A stretch of 64,000 nucleotides of DNA from Stenotrophomonas tumulicola (GCF_014117215.1 NZ_JACGXS010000001.1:1178001-1242000), one strand, 5' to 3'. Shown: positions 44,394 to 53,757, numbered from the stretch's first letter. Numbers and translations are program-made. The notes: a model not told the origin generated them from the sequence alone.

Positions 44394-44755
44394 GCGCACG
44401 TATCTTGGTGGTGGACGATTCGGCTTCGATGCGCCAGATGGTCTCCTTCGCCCTCACCTCGGCCGGCTTCGCCGTCGAAGAAGCCGAGGACGGCGCGATC
44501 GCGCTGGACCGCGCCAAGGGCCAGCGTTTCAACGCCGTGGTCACTGACGTCAACATGCCCAACATGGACGGCATCGCGTTGATCCGCGAACTGCGCCAGC
44601 TGGCCGACTACAAGTTCACCCCGATGTTGATGCTGACCACCGAATCGGCGGCGGACAAGAAGTCCGAAGGCAAGGCGGCCGGTGCCACCGGCTGGCTGGT
44701 CAAGCCGTTCAATCCGGAACAGCTGGTCGCCACGGTGCAGAAAGTCCTCGGCTGA
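44390..44755 (+). CDS. cheY: Chemotaxis response regulator CheY, second copy
   Basis: 121 residues, single receiver domain: VVDDSASMRQMV, VVTDVNMPNMDG (phospho-acceptor Asp about 55), MLTTESAADKK and WLVKPFN (Lys about 106). It lacks an output domain. The start overlaps the STAS stop (ATGA); cheA follows after 63 bases. It is closer to the CheYs found in receptor-rich clusters than to the CheZ-linked copy. Whether it binds FliM or serves as a phosphate sink cannot be told from sequence alone. Confidence 0.95.
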   Translation: MSARILVVDDSASMRQMVSFALTSAGFAVEEAEDGAIALDRAKGQRFNAVVTDVNMPNMDGIALIRELRQLADYKFTPMLMLTTESAADKKSEGKAAGATGWLVKPFNPEQLVATVQKVLG

Positions 44756-44818
44756 CCGCCCGCACCGCACTGCCACGCACTGCCCATTCCCCTTCCCACG
44801 CCCACGGAACGCACTGAC

Positions 44819-46810
44819 ATGAGCATGGACCTGCAACGCTTCCACGCCACCTTCTTCGAGGAAAGCCGCGAAGGACTGGACGCGATGGAAGCTGGACTGC
44901 TTGCCCTGGAATCGGGCCAGCAGGACGCCGAGCTCATCAACTCGGTGTTCCGTGCCGCGCATTCGATCAAGGGCGGCGCCGGCACCTTCGGCTTCGACGC
45001 CATCGCCGCGCTCACCCACGTGCTGGAGACACTGCTGGACGAACTGCGTGCCGGCAAGCGCGCACTGGAAGCCGATGCCGTGGATGCCATGCTGGCCTCG
45101 GTGGACGTGCTGCGTGCCCTGCTGCGCGAAGCCGAGCACGGCCAGCAGGCCGATCCGGAATCAGTGGCGGCGATCAAGGCCCGGCTGGAAACCATCCTGT
45201 CCGGCCATCCGGTCGCCGTGGCGGCCTCGGCCACGCCGGCGGCGCCGGAAGCCGGCCCGGAAGCGTGGCAGATCGGTTTCGCGCCGGCACCGTCGATGTT
45301 CATGAGCGGCAACGACCCGCTGCGCATCATCCGCGAACTGGAACACCTCGGCCCGCTGCAGGTGCAGGCGCGCATGGAGCGCCTGCCGGGCTTCGAACAC
45401 CTGGACCCGTTCGAGGCCCACCTGGCCTGGGACCTGGGCCTGGTCGGCCCGATCAAGCGCAGCCAGATCGAAGACACTTTCGCCTGGGTGGTGGATGACT
45501 GCGAACTGGATATCCGCGCCGTCGCACCGCCCAGCCTGGCAACCCGGCCCACGCCAACGCCGGCACCCGCCACTGCGCCCATGGCACCGGCACCGGCCAC
45601 GCCAGCCACGGTCAGCGTGGCCGCCACCGGCAACCAGGAAGCGGAAACCTCGATCCGGGTCAGCGTGGACAAGGTGGATGCGCTGATCAACCTGGTCGGC
45701 GAACTGGTCATCACCCAGGCCATGCTGAAGCAGGTGTCCAACGCCATCGATCCGGCGCATGCCGAACAGCTGTTCGCCGGCCTGGACCTGCTGGAACGCA
45801 ACACGCGCGACCTGCAGGAAGCGGTGATCGGCGTACGCATGTTGCCGGTGGATGCGGTGTTCCGCCGCTTCCCGCGCCTGGTGCGCGATCTCTCCAGCCG
45901 CCTCGGCAAGCAGGTGCGCCTGCGCACCGTCGGCGAAGGCACCGAACTGGACAAGGGGTTGATCGAAAAGATCGCCGACCCGCTGGTGCACCTGGTCCGC
46001 AACTCCATCGACCACGGGCTGGAAATGCCCGACGTCCGTCGCGATGCAGGCAAGGAAGAAACCGGCACCATCACCCTGGCAGCCTCGCACCAGGGCGGCC
46101 ACATCGTCATCGAAGTCAGCGACGACGGCCGCGGCCTGGACCGCCAGCGGATCCTCGCCAAGGCCACCGAGAACGGTATTGCCATACCGGACAACGCCAC
46201 CGACAACCAGGTCTGGGATCTCATCTTCCAACCGGGATTCTCCACCGCCGATGCCGTCACCGACCTGTCCGGCCGTGGCGTGGGCATGGACGTGGTCCGC
46301 CGCAACATCCAGGCGCTGGGCGGCGAAGTACAGATCGAAAGCCGCGCCGGCAGCGGCACGCGCACGCTGATCCGGCTGCCGTTGACCCTGGCCATCCTGG
46401 ACGGCATGACCGTGTCGGTGGCCGGCGAAACCCTCATCCTGCCCCTGGCCTATGTGCTGGAGGCCCTGCAGCCGCAGGCCAACGACGTGCGCAGCATGGC
46501 CGGCGAAGGGCGCGTGCTGCGCGTCCGCGGCGAGTACCTGCCGATCGTATCGCTGAGCGAATACTACGGTTACGCCGAGCGTCGCAGCGACGAGTCACTG
46601 GTGGTCGTGGTGGAAGGCGATGGCCAGAAGATCGCGCTGGAAGTGGACGAACTGGTGGGCCAGCAGCAGGTGGTGGTGAAGAACATCGAGAACAACTACC
46701 GCCGCATCGGCGGGGTGTCCGGCGCCACCATCCTCGGCGACGGCCGTGTCGCCCTGATCGTCGACATCGGTGGCCTGGTGCGTTCACTGCGCGTCCCGCA
46801 GGCCGCCTGA
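44819..46810 (+). CDS. cheA: Chemotaxis histidine kinase CheA, second copy
   Basis: 663 residues. Hpt domain with phospho-His in AAHSIKGGAGTFG (about 47). Unlike the other CheA, it has a P2-like folded segment (about 155-240: WQIGFAPAPSMFMSGNDPL...FAWVVDDCELDI) of the type that binds CheY/CheB. A Pro/Ala linker, P3 (VSVDKVDALINLVGELVITQAML), the P4 kinase domain with HLVRNSIDHGLE, DDGRGLDRQRI and GRGVGMDVVRRN, and a P5 CheW-like domain follow. It is probably the kinase for the four receptors and for CheW, CheR, CheD and CheB downstream. Repeats and a new FliA promoter follow. Confidence 0.96.
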   Translation: MSMDLQRFHATFFEESREGLDAMEAGLLALESGQQDAELINSVFRAAHSIKGGAGTFGFDAIAALTHVLETLLDELRAGKRALEADAVDAMLASVDVLRALLREAEHGQQADPESVAAIKARLETILSGHPVAVAASATPAAPEAGPEAWQIGFAPAPSMFMSGNDPLRIIRELEHLGPLQVQARMERLPGFEHLDPFEAHLAWDLGLVGPIKRSQIEDTFAWVVDDCELDIRAVAPPSLATRPTPTPAPATAPMAPAPATPATVSVAATGNQEAETSIRVSVDKVDALINLVGELVITQAMLKQVSNAIDPAHAEQLFAGLDLLERNTRDLQEAVIGVRMLPVDAVFRRFPRLVRDLSSRLGKQVRLRTVGEGTELDKGLIEKIADPLVHLVRNSIDHGLEMPDVRRDAGKEETGTITLAASHQGGHIVIEVSDDGRGLDRQRILAKATENGIAIPDNATDNQVWDLIFQPGFSTADAVTDLSGRGVGMDVVRRNIQALGGEVQIESRAGSGTRTLIRLPLTLAILDGMTVSVAGETLILPLAYVLEALQPQANDVRSMAGEGRVLRVRGEYLPIVSLSEYYGYAERRSDESLVVVVEGDGQKIALEVDELVGQQQVVVKNIENNYRRIGGVSGATILGDGRVALIVDIGGLVRSLRVPQAA

Positions 46811-46951
46811 CCGCCTTTCGCGCATTGCGCGGTGACGGGCATGGCCCGTCACTACCTGCAAACACGCTGCCTGTCCGCTTTTCGCGCATTGCGCGGTGAC
46901 GGGCATGGCCCGTCAGTACCCGGTAGAGCGGGTCCATGACCCGCTGCTGGA
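46811..46951 (+). repeat. SMAG elements after cheA2
   Basis: Two copies, 64 bp apart, of a unit starting TTCGCGCATTGCGCGG and containing GACGGGCATGGCCCGTC are followed by a GTAG-AGCGGGTCCATGACCCGCT element. Apart from these and the promoter at 46983, the 300-bp gap before the receptor gene holds nothing recognisable. Confidence 0.82.
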
Positions 46952-46982
46952 AGCAGGCCGCCTGGTCGCATTACCGCCGCCC

Positions 46983-47009
46983 TACAGAACCGCCGGTCCG
47001 CGCCGCTAT
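46983..47009 (+). promoter_or_regulatory. FliA (sigma-28)-like promoter of the 47111 receptor
   Basis: TACAGAAC, an 11-base spacer and GCCGCTAT. The -35 part is weaker than in the others. It lies 101 bases before the ATG. Confidence 0.7.
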
Positions 47010-47110
47010 CCCTGCATGCGGCGTGACATGTCGATGACAACACGCCCCTCCCCCGCTCCATAACCGCCAGCGGCTCCTCCGCTGCGCTCCGTCCTGCCTG
47101 GAGTACCCGC

Positions 47111-49258
47111 ATGAAGTGGTTCCGCGACCTGCCCATTGCCCGCAAGCTTGCGGTGGGCTTCACCCTCACGACCCTGATGACCGTCGTGCTCGGCGGCTTC
47201 GCCCTGCTGCGCCTGTCCGAAGCCAACGCACAGCTGCACATGATGTCCAGCAACGCCGTGCCCTCGGTCCAGCATCTTGGTGAAGTACGCTCGCAGCTCG
47301 GTGAGTTCCGCACCTATGAGATGGCCCAGCTGACCATGCTGGACCAGCCGGACCGGGTCGCCGACTACAACACCCGCATGGATGCCGTCGCCAAGGTCGT
47401 GCACGACGAACTGGACGCCTATGCGGCGCTGCCCGCCAACGACCAGGAGCGCGCGCATTTCAAGATCGTGCTGGAGGACGTGGAGGCCTACTTCTCCGCC
47501 AACGCCCGCATGCGTGCCGCGGGCGACGCCGGCGATGCGGTGCTGGCCCAGCAGATTTCCGACGAACAGTCCCGCCCCTTGCGACGCAAGCTGTTCGATG
47601 ACCTCAAGGCGCTCAGCGCCTATAGCGGCACGCTGGTGGATTCGGCCATCGCCAGCGCCAATGCGAGCCACCGCAACAGCCTGGTCGCCATCCTCGGCGC
47701 CATCCTGCTGCTCTCGCTGGTCGCCGCCACGCTGGCCGTGGTCATCTCGCGCGCGGTCACCGTACCGCTCGGCAAGGCAGTGCGGGCCATCGAAGCTGTA
47801 GCCCGCGGCGACCTCAGCGTCACCACCCAGGCCAGCAGCCGCGATGAAGCCGGCAAGATGCTCACCGCCACCGCCGAGATGACGGCGATGCTGCGCCGCT
47901 TCTCCGAGCAGACCCAACGGATGGCGGACATGCACGCCGGCCCGGACATCAGCCATCGCATTCCGGAAGACTTCCCCGGCATCTATGGCCAACTGGCGCA
48001 TGGCATCAACATCGTGGTCTTCGAGCACCTCGATGCGCTGCGCGATGCAGTGGACGTGCTGAACCAGTATGCCATCGGCAACCTCGCCCCCGACGCGCGT
48101 CGCCTGCCGGCCAGCCGCGCGTTCCTGCACGAATCCATGGATGCGGCCAAGTCCAGCCTGCTGGCGATCAACACCCAGATCCACCAGCTGGCCTCGGCCG
48201 CGGCAGCCGGCGATTTCAGCCAGCGCGGCGACGCCACCCTGTTCGAGCATGATTTCCGGCTCATGATCGAACAGCTCAACGCCATGATGCAGCTGGCCGA
48301 CGGCAACCTCAGCCAGCTGTCCCGGCTGTTGCAGGCCATTGCGTCGGGAGACCTGACCGCTCGCATGGATGGCCAGTTCCGCGGCGTGTTCGCCCGCATG
48401 CGCGACGATGCCAACACCACCGTCTCGCAGCTGACCGGGATCGTATCGCGCATCCAGGCATCCACGCAGAGCATCCGCGGCGCCGCCAGCGAAATTGCCG
48501 CCGGCAACAACGACCTGTCGCGCCGTACCGAACAGCAGGCCGCCAACCTGGAAGAAACCGCCGCCTCGATGGAGGAGCTGACCTCCACCGTGCGCCAGAA
48601 CGCCGAGCACGCCCGCCAGGCAAACCAACTCGCCATCGGTGCGGCCAGCGTGGCCTCGCAGGGCGGCCAGGTGGTCGGCCAGGTGGTCAGCACCATGAGC
48701 GACATCGAGGCATCATCGAAGCGGATCGCCGAGATCATCTCGGTCATCGACGGCATCGCCTTCCAGACCAACATCCTGGCGCTCAACGCCGCCGTCGAAG
48801 CCGCCCGTGCCGGTGACCAGGGCCGCGGCTTCGCCGTGGTCGCCAGCGAAGTGCGCACCCTGGCGCAGCGTTCCGCGGCAGCGGCCAAGGAGATCAAGGG
48901 CCTGATCGATGAATCGGTCGGCAAGGTCGCCGACGGCTCGGCGCTGGTGCACCAGGCCGGCGCCACCATGGGCGAGATCGTCGCCTCGGTGCAGCGTGTC
49001 ACCGACATCATGGCCGAGATCTCCGCCGCCTCGCAGGAACAGAGCGCAGGCATCGAACAGGTCAACCAGACCGTGGTGCAGATGGACGAGACCACCCAGC
49101 AGAACGCCGCACTGGTGGAAGAAGCCACCGCCGCGGCACGGGCGATGGAAGAACAGGCCCTGCACCTGACCGAGGCAGTGGCGCAGTTCCATCTGTCCGG
49201 AGCGGAACGGTCGCCAGCCGCGGCCCGCGTCGGCGCTGGCGAAAGGCAGGCAGCCTGA
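47111..49258 (+). CDS. Methyl-accepting chemotaxis protein, 4-helix-bundle sensor
   Basis: 715 residues. The N-terminal transmembrane helix (about 12-33) and the second (about 190-212) enclose a periplasmic four-helix-bundle sensor (4HB_MCP type). A HAMP domain and further HAMP-like helical repeats lie in about 213-440. The cytoplasmic signalling hairpin (about 455-690) has the conserved tip region ([22 protein letters not shown], then [18 protein letters not shown]) and methylation helices with [17 protein letters not shown]. The C-terminus (GAGERQAA) lacks a CheR-tethering pentapeptide. GGAG precedes the ATG. The ligand is unknown. Confidence 0.95.
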   Translation: MKWFRDLPIARKLAVGFTLTTLMTVVLGGFALLRLSEANAQLHMMSSNAVPSVQHLGEVRSQLGEFRTYEMAQLTMLDQPDRVADYNTRMDAVAKVVHDELDAYAALPANDQERAHFKIVLEDVEAYFSANARMRAAGDAGDAVLAQQISDEQSRPLRRKLFDDLKALSAYSGTLVDSAIASANASHRNSLVAILGAILLLSLVAATLAVVISRAVTVPLGKAVRAIEAVARGDLSVTTQASSRDEAGKMLTATAEMTAMLRRFSEQTQRMADMHAGPDISHRIPEDFPGIYGQLAHGINIVVFEHLDALRDAVDVLNQYAIGNLAPDARRLPASRAFLHESMDAAKSSLLAINTQIHQLASAAAAGDFSQRGDATLFEHDFRLMIEQLNAMMQLADGNLSQLSRLLQAIASGDLTARMDGQFRGVFARMRDDANTTVSQLTGIVSRIQASTQSIRGAASEIAAGNNDLSRRTEQQAANLEETAASMEELTSTVRQNAEHARQANQLAIGAASVASQGGQVVGQVVSTMSDIEASSKRIAEIISVIDGIAFQTNILALNAAVEAARAGDQGRGFAVVASEVRTLAQRSAAAAKEIKGLIDESVGKVADGSALVHQAGATMGEIVASVQRVTDIMAEISAASQEQSAGIEQVNQTVVQMDETTQQNAALVEEATAAARAMEEQALHLTEAVAQFHLSGAERSPAAARVGAGERQAA

Positions 49259-49289
49259 GCATCGCGCCGCGTCGGCGAGCAAAGCCGGT

Positions 49290-49316
49290 TCAAGTTCGCC
49301 AGTAGGGGGCCGCTAC
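49290..49316 (+). promoter_or_regulatory. FliA (sigma-28)-like promoter of the small peptide and PAS receptor
   Basis: TCAAGTTC, an 11-base spacer and GCCGCTAC, 31 bases after the stop of the previous receptor gene. The predicted transcript begins about 20 bases before the small gene at 49345. Confidence 0.78.
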
Positions 49317-49344
49317 CGCTAGTAGCCACCCAACGGATGGATCG

Positions 49345-49527
49345 ATGGTCGCCAGCGCACGCAGTTCGTGCTTCGCACGCAGGTTGTCCCCCGCCGTCGC
49401 GGGGCTGCTGCTGTTGATGCTGTGGCTCGGTTGGACCCTGCCTGCGCTGTGGGCGCAGGCGACCGACCCCTTCGCGCCCGCCGTATGCGCGCCTGCTGCG
49501 GCAAAAGCCGCAGGATCGCTCCCTTGA
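49345..49527 (+). CDS. Predicted 60-residue secreted peptide
   Basis: 60 codons with ATG start and a GGATGG site 5 bases upstream. The product looks like a signal peptide (Arg-rich start with RRLSPAVA, hydrophobic core LLLLMLWLGWTLPALWAQA) followed by a mature piece of about 20 residues (TDPFAPAVCAPAAAKAAGSL) with one Cys. It is the first open frame after a FliA-type promoter and ends 31 bases before the receptor start. I do not recognise a family. It could be a genuine small secreted or membrane peptide, a translated leader for the receptor, or a chance frame in GC-rich DNA. Confidence 0.45.
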   Translation: MVASARSSCFARRLSPAVAGLLLLMLWLGWTLPALWAQATDPFAPAVCAPAAAKAAGSLP

Positions 49528-49558
49528 ACCGCAGCCCATGCCACATGGAGTACCACGC

Positions 49559-51751
49559 ATGCCCGCACAGCCCACCGCCTTTGACGCACTCGCCGGTCAC
49601 GAAACGCTTCCCTTCCTGCAGGTCCTGAGCGCCCAGGCCGATCGCCTGTTCCTTGCCGTCACCGGGCTGCTGGCGCTCGTGTCCATGGCCATGTCCCTGC
49701 ACGGCGGCAGCTGGCTGCCGTTCCTGTCGGTCAGCCTGCCAGCGCTGCTGGTGGTCGCCGCCCAGGTACGCCTGCTGCCCGGCACGCGGCTGTCGCGCTG
49801 CACCGTCGCGCTGGCCTGGATGGTGCTGTCGGCCACGCTGATCCACCAGACCGGCGGCATGCTGGAAACCCATTTCACCGTCATCGTGCTGATCGCCCTG
49901 CTGCTGTACTACCGCGACTGGTTGCCGCTGGTGGTGGCCGCCGCGGCCATCGCCGTGCACCACGTGGTGTTCTTCATGCTGCAGCAGCGCGGCCTGCCCT
50001 ACCCGGTGTTCACCCCGGGTAGCGGCATCGGCATCCTCGCCCTGCATGCCGCCTACGTGGTGGCCGAAACCAGCCTGCTCTCGGTCATGGCGGTACAGAT
50101 GCGCCGACAGTTGATGCTGCTCGGCCATGACCCGCGCCAGTTGGCCCAGCTGGCCCGCGGCGTCGCGGCGGACCAGCCGCTGCCGCATGGCATCCATGCC
50201 ACGCAGTTCCCGCCTGAATCGCTGGCCCACGCGCTGGTCCAGGCCAGTACGCAGTTGCTGCAGCGTCGCCAGCAGGAACAGGCGTCACTGGCCGACACGC
50301 TGCGCATCCGCACCGCGCTGGACGATGTCACCACCAACGTGATGATCGCCGACCGCGAACGCAACATCGTGTTCGTCAACCGGCCGCTGCAGCAGATGCT
50401 GGCCGAGGCCGAGGGCGACCTGCGCCGGGACCTGCCGCAGTTCAGCGCCAGCGACCTGATCGGCCGCAACATCGACATCTTCCATCGCAACCCGGCGCAC
50501 CAGGCCGCGTTGCTGGACGGCCTGGTGGGCACCTACCGCGCGCAGATCCGCGTCGGCGGTCGCCTGCTGCGGCTTATCGTGAACCCGATCATCGGCGACG
50601 ATGGCCAACGCCAGGGCTTCGTCGTCGAATGGTCCGACCGCACCCTCGAAGCGCAGGTGGAAGAGGAACTCGGCCGGATCGTGCAGGCCGCCGCCAGCGG
50701 AGATTTCAGCGGCCGCGTGGCCTGTGAGGGCAAGGACGGCTTCTTCCTGCAACTCGCCCAGCAGCTCAATTCGTTGATGGAAACCAACGCCAGCAGCATC
50801 GAGCAGATTTCCCTGCTGCTGTCGGCGCTGTCGCGCGGCGACCTCACCACGCGCATGGAAGGTGAATTCCACGGCGTGTTCGGACGCATCCGCGACGACG
50901 CCAATTCGACCATCGCCCAGCTGACCCGCATCGTCGGCAACATCCAGGGCGCATCGCGCAGCATCAACGCCACCGCAGGCGGGCTGGCGCAGGGCAACGG
51001 CCACCTCGCCAGCCGCACCGAACAGCAGGCGGCCAGCCTGGAAGAAACCGCGGCCACGATGGAAGAACTGACCGCCACCGTGCGACAGAACGCCGAACAC
51101 GCGCGCACCGCCAACCGCGTGGCCAGCGGTGCATCCGAGGTGGCCTCCGCCGGCGGCGAGGTGGTCGGCCGCGTCGTAGCGACCATGGCCGAGATCGAGC
51201 AGGCATCGCGGCGCATCGCCGAGATCATTTCAGTGATGGACGGCATTTCCTTCCAGACCAACATCCTGGCACTGAACGCCGCGGTGGAAGCTGCACGCGC
51301 CGGCGAACAGGGCCGGGGCTTCGCCGTGGTGGCGGCCGAAGTACGCACCCTGGCACAACGCTCGGCCGAGGCGGCCAGGCAGGTCAAGGGCCTGATCGAC
51401 GACTCCGTCGGCAAGGTCACCCACGGCGCGGAGCTGGTCGGCCGTGCCGGCGCCACCATGCAGGACATCGTGCAGGCGGTGCAGCAGGTCAACCAGATCA
51501 TGCGCGAGATCGCCGCGGCATCGCAGGAACAGAGCGGCGGCATCGAGCAGGTGAGCCAGAGCATCAGCCACATGGACGCGACCACCCGCCAGAATGCGGC
51601 GCTGGTGGAGGAGTCGACCCAGGCCACCCATGCCATGGCCGACCAGGCCGCGCGCCTGGCCGAAGCCGTGGCCCGCTTCCGGCTGCAGGACCAGCAGGAC
51701 GACGCAGCGGTGGCGCAGCGCTTGCACGAGATCGCCCACGCACAGCACTGA
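49559..51751 (+). CDS. Methyl-accepting chemotaxis protein, polytopic sensor plus PAS
   Basis: 730 residues from the ATG 8 bases after GGAG; an in-frame ATG at 49538 has no ribosome site. The N-terminal about 180 residues hold about five to six membrane helices with conserved-looking His residues (GGMLETHFTVIVLIALLLYY and AVHHVVFFMLQ). A PAS-like domain follows (about 255-370: VMIADRERNIVFVNRPLQQML, VEWSDRT), then HAMP-like repeats and a signalling domain (about 490-710, [22 protein letters not shown]). The MA sequence differs more from the other three receptors (e.g., HLASRTEQQAASLEETAATMEE). No CheR-binding pentapeptide at the end (HEIAHAQH). It probably senses energy state, redox or a membrane-soluble ligand. 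Confidence 0.94.
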   Translation: MPAQPTAFDALAGHETLPFLQVLSAQADRLFLAVTGLLALVSMAMSLHGGSWLPFLSVSLPALLVVAAQVRLLPGTRLSRCTVALAWMVLSATLIHQTGGMLETHFTVIVLIALLLYYRDWLPLVVAAAAIAVHHVVFFMLQQRGLPYPVFTPGSGIGILALHAAYVVAETSLLSVMAVQMRRQLMLLGHDPRQLAQLARGVAADQPLPHGIHATQFPPESLAHALVQASTQLLQRRQQEQASLADTLRIRTALDDVTTNVMIADRERNIVFVNRPLQQMLAEAEGDLRRDLPQFSASDLIGRNIDIFHRNPAHQAALLDGLVGTYRAQIRVGGRLLRLIVNPIIGDDGQRQGFVVEWSDRTLEAQVEEELGRIVQAAASGDFSGRVACEGKDGFFLQLAQQLNSLMETNASSIEQISLLLSALSRGDLTTRMEGEFHGVFGRIRDDANSTIAQLTRIVGNIQGASRSINATAGGLAQGNGHLASRTEQQAASLEETAATMEELTATVRQNAEHARTANRVASGASEVASAGGEVVGRVVATMAEIEQASRRIAEIISVMDGISFQTNILALNAAVEAARAGEQGRGFAVVAAEVRTLAQRSAEAARQVKGLIDDSVGKVTHGAELVGRAGATMQDIVQAVQQVNQIMREIAAASQEQSGGIEQVSQSISHMDATTRQNAALVEESTQATHAMADQAARLAEAVARFRLQDQQDDAAVAQRLHEIAHAQH

Positions 51752-51762
51752 GCCGGGCCTGC

Positions 51763-51789
51763 TTCAGTTGGCCGGAACCCCGCCGATAT
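51763..51789 (+). promoter_or_regulatory. FliA (sigma-28) promoter of ycgR
   Basis: TTCAGTTG, an 11-base spacer and GCCGATAT, 56 bases upstream of the ATG at 51846. Confidence 0.82.
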
Positions 51790-51845
51790 GCTGGAAGACA
51801 GGCCGCGTCACATGGCGCGGCCTCCCGCCATCGAATGCATGAACG

Positions 51846-52631
51846 ATGTCCGCAGGCAGCCACGACGCAGCACCGCACGCCGCCATCGTCCGCGACGACG
51901 ATGAGGATGACCACGCGCGTTATCTCGTGCGCAATCCGCTGCGGGTGCACCAACTGCTGAGGCAACTGGTCGAGCAGCGTGCGCTGCTCAACGCCCATAT
52001 CGGCGGACGCGACCAGGGTTTCCCCAGTGCGGTGCTGGAGATCGACGAGGCGCAGGGCCAGTTGCTGCTGGACGGCAGCCCGCACGAGGCCACCAACCGG
52101 GCCGCCGAGCAGGCCGGCTACCTGCTGTGCCTTGCACGGCTGGACCGGGTGCTGGTGCGCTTCCACGTCCATCACCTGCGACGCGAACGGAATGGGCGCC
52201 ACCTCGCCTTCCGCGCGCCGCTGCCCGATTCAATCGTGCACCTGCAGCGCCGCGAGCTCTACCGGCTGGAAACGCCGGTCACCGCATCCCCGCTGCTGCT
52301 GTTGCCCGCAGCCGATGGGCGGGTGGCGACGTTGGCGATGCGGGTGGTGGACATCAGCGGCGGCGGGTTGGCCATCACCACGCCCGCAGCCTGCCCGGTT
52401 TTCGGCATGCAGAAGCACTACGAAGCCGAACTGTCGCTGCCCGACGGCCCCGACCTGCGGGTCGGCCTGGTCGCCTGCAACCAGCACATCCAGACCCTGC
52501 CCAACGGCACCCAGGTGAACCGCGTGGGGCTGCGTTTCGAGCACCTGCCGCGCGGCGGCGACAGGGCCATCCAGCGCTACATTCTCCGCATCGACCGCCA
52601 GCGCAGCGCCCGCAGGAACGGCGACGGTTGA
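51846..52631 (+). CDS. ycgR: YcgR-like flagellar brake, c-di-GMP receptor
   Basis: 261 residues. An N-terminal YcgR (PilZN) domain (about 20-125) is followed by a PilZ domain. Both c-di-GMP motifs are intact: RxxxR in [11 protein letters not shown] and DxSxxG in [11 protein letters not shown]. YcgR with bound c-di-GMP acts at the FliG/Mot interface and slows or biases the motor. It has its own FliA promoter. The c-di-GMP source may be the MHYT-GGDEF protein at 29340 among others. Confidence 0.93.
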   Translation: MSAGSHDAAPHAAIVRDDDEDDHARYLVRNPLRVHQLLRQLVEQRALLNAHIGGRDQGFPSAVLEIDEAQGQLLLDGSPHEATNRAAEQAGYLLCLARLDRVLVRFHVHHLRRERNGRHLAFRAPLPDSIVHLQRRELYRLETPVTASPLLLLPAADGRVATLAMRVVDISGGGLAITTPAACPVFGMQKHYEAELSLPDGPDLRVGLVACNQHIQTLPNGTQVNRVGLRFEHLPRGGDRAIQRYILRIDRQRSARRNGDG

Positions 52632-52643
52632 TGCCGGTATCCG

Positions 52644-53072
52644 GTAGCGCCGAGCCATGCTCGGCGGCTCTCCTGCCATCAACGCCCGATGCCGGATGCA
52701 GGCCGCGCTGCGCGCTCGCCTGGCATGGCCAGGCGCTACCGGGGATACGGGTAGCGCCGAGCCATGCTCGGCGGCTCTCCTGCCATCAACGCCCGATGCC
52801 GGGTGCAGGCCGCGCTGCGCGCTCGCCTGGCATGGCCAGGCGCTACAGGGGATGCCGGTAGCGCCGAGCGATGCTCGGCGGCTCTCCTGCCGTCAACGCC
52901 CGGTGCCGGATGCAGGCCGCGCTGCGCGCTCGCCTGGCATGGCCAGGCGCTACCGGGGATGCCGGTAGCGCCGAGCCATGCTCGGCGGCTCTCCTTGCCG
53001 TCAACGCCCGGTGCCGGGTGCAGGCCGCGCTGCGCGCTCGCCCGGCATGGCCAGGCGCTACCGGGGATGCCG
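52644..53072. repeat. Four tandem 107-bp units, each with two SMAG-type palindromes
   Basis: The units start (at GTAG) at 52644, 52751, 52858 and 52965; period 107, with one extra base in the last. Each contains GTAGCGCCGAGCCATGCTCGGCG and then CGCCTGGCATGGCCAGGCGCTAC, in opposite orientation, so every unit is a REP doublet. Units differ by a few bases only. This array fills almost all of the 517-bp gap between ycgR and cheW and ends 9 bases before the cheW promoter. No gene is seen in it. Confidence 0.93.
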
Positions 53073-53081
53073 GTCCGGCAC

Positions 53082-53108
53082 TAAAGTCCCGCCCCGTCCG
53101 GCCGATAT
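53082..53108 (+). promoter_or_regulatory. FliA (sigma-28) promoter of cheW
   Basis: TAAAGTCC, an 11-base spacer and GCCGATAT, close to consensus, 41 bases upstream of the ATG at 53149. Confidence 0.92.
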
Positions 53109-53148
53109 CCAGCCTGAGACCGGCAATCACGGCACCCAGGACACCTCG

Positions 53149-53640
53149 ATGAACGACAAGCACCAGGCAGCTGCCGATACCGGCGGCGAGTTCCTCAGCT
53201 TCACCCTCGGCGACGAACACTACGGGGTGGACATCCTCAAGGTGCAGGAGATCCGCGGCTACGACGCCGTCACCCGCGTACCGGATGCCCCTGACTACAT
53301 CAAGGGCGTCATCAACCTGCGCGGCACCATCGTGCCGGTGATCGACCTGCGCCTGAAGCTGCGCCTGGACAACGCCCGCTACGACGCGTTCACCGTGATG
53401 ATCGTGCTCAACGTCGAAGAGCGCGTGGTCGGCATCGTCGTCGACAGCGTCTCCGACGTGATCCCGCTTTCGGCCGAGCAGATCCGCCCCACCCCGGAGT
53501 TCGGTGCCGCCGTGGACACCCGGTTCATCTCCGGCATCGGCACCCAGGACGACCGCATGCTGATCCTGCTGGACATCGAAACCCTGCTCGACAGCGCCGA
53601 CGTCGGCCAGCCAGCCGTGGTCGAAGAAGCCGCTGCCTGA
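53149..53640 (+). CDS. cheW: Chemotaxis coupling protein CheW
   Basis: 163 residues from the ATG behind CAGGA; longer in-frame starts lie in the repeat array and upstream of the promoter. Single CheW domain with FLSFTLGDEHYGVDILKVQEIRGY, APDYIKGVINLRGTIVPVIDLR and VDSVSDVIPL. It links receptors to CheA. As the only plain CheW in the window, it may serve both CheA proteins. The C-terminal tail is short and acidic. Confidence 0.96.
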   Translation: MNDKHQAAADTGGEFLSFTLGDEHYGVDILKVQEIRGYDAVTRVPDAPDYIKGVINLRGTIVPVIDLRLKLRLDNARYDAFTVMIVLNVEERVVGIVVDSVSDVIPLSAEQIRPTPEFGAAVDTRFISGIGTQDDRMLILLDIETLLDSADVGQPAVVEEAAA

Positions 53641-53657
53641 TCCCCGCAACAAATTCC

Positions 53658-53684
53658 TTCAGTTCCACCTGGATCTGCCGATAG
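53658..53684 (+). promoter_or_regulatory. FliA (sigma-28) promoter of the secreted 53758 gene
   Basis: TTCAGTTC, an 11-base spacer and GCCGATAG, 73 bases upstream of the ATG. Confidence 0.82.
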
Positions 53685-53757
53685 CGGAGTCAGGGCCCGC
53701 CTGCGATGGAGCGCGACTGGGCAGGCCACCCCATCCCCATCCCCGGAGAACCTTTCC

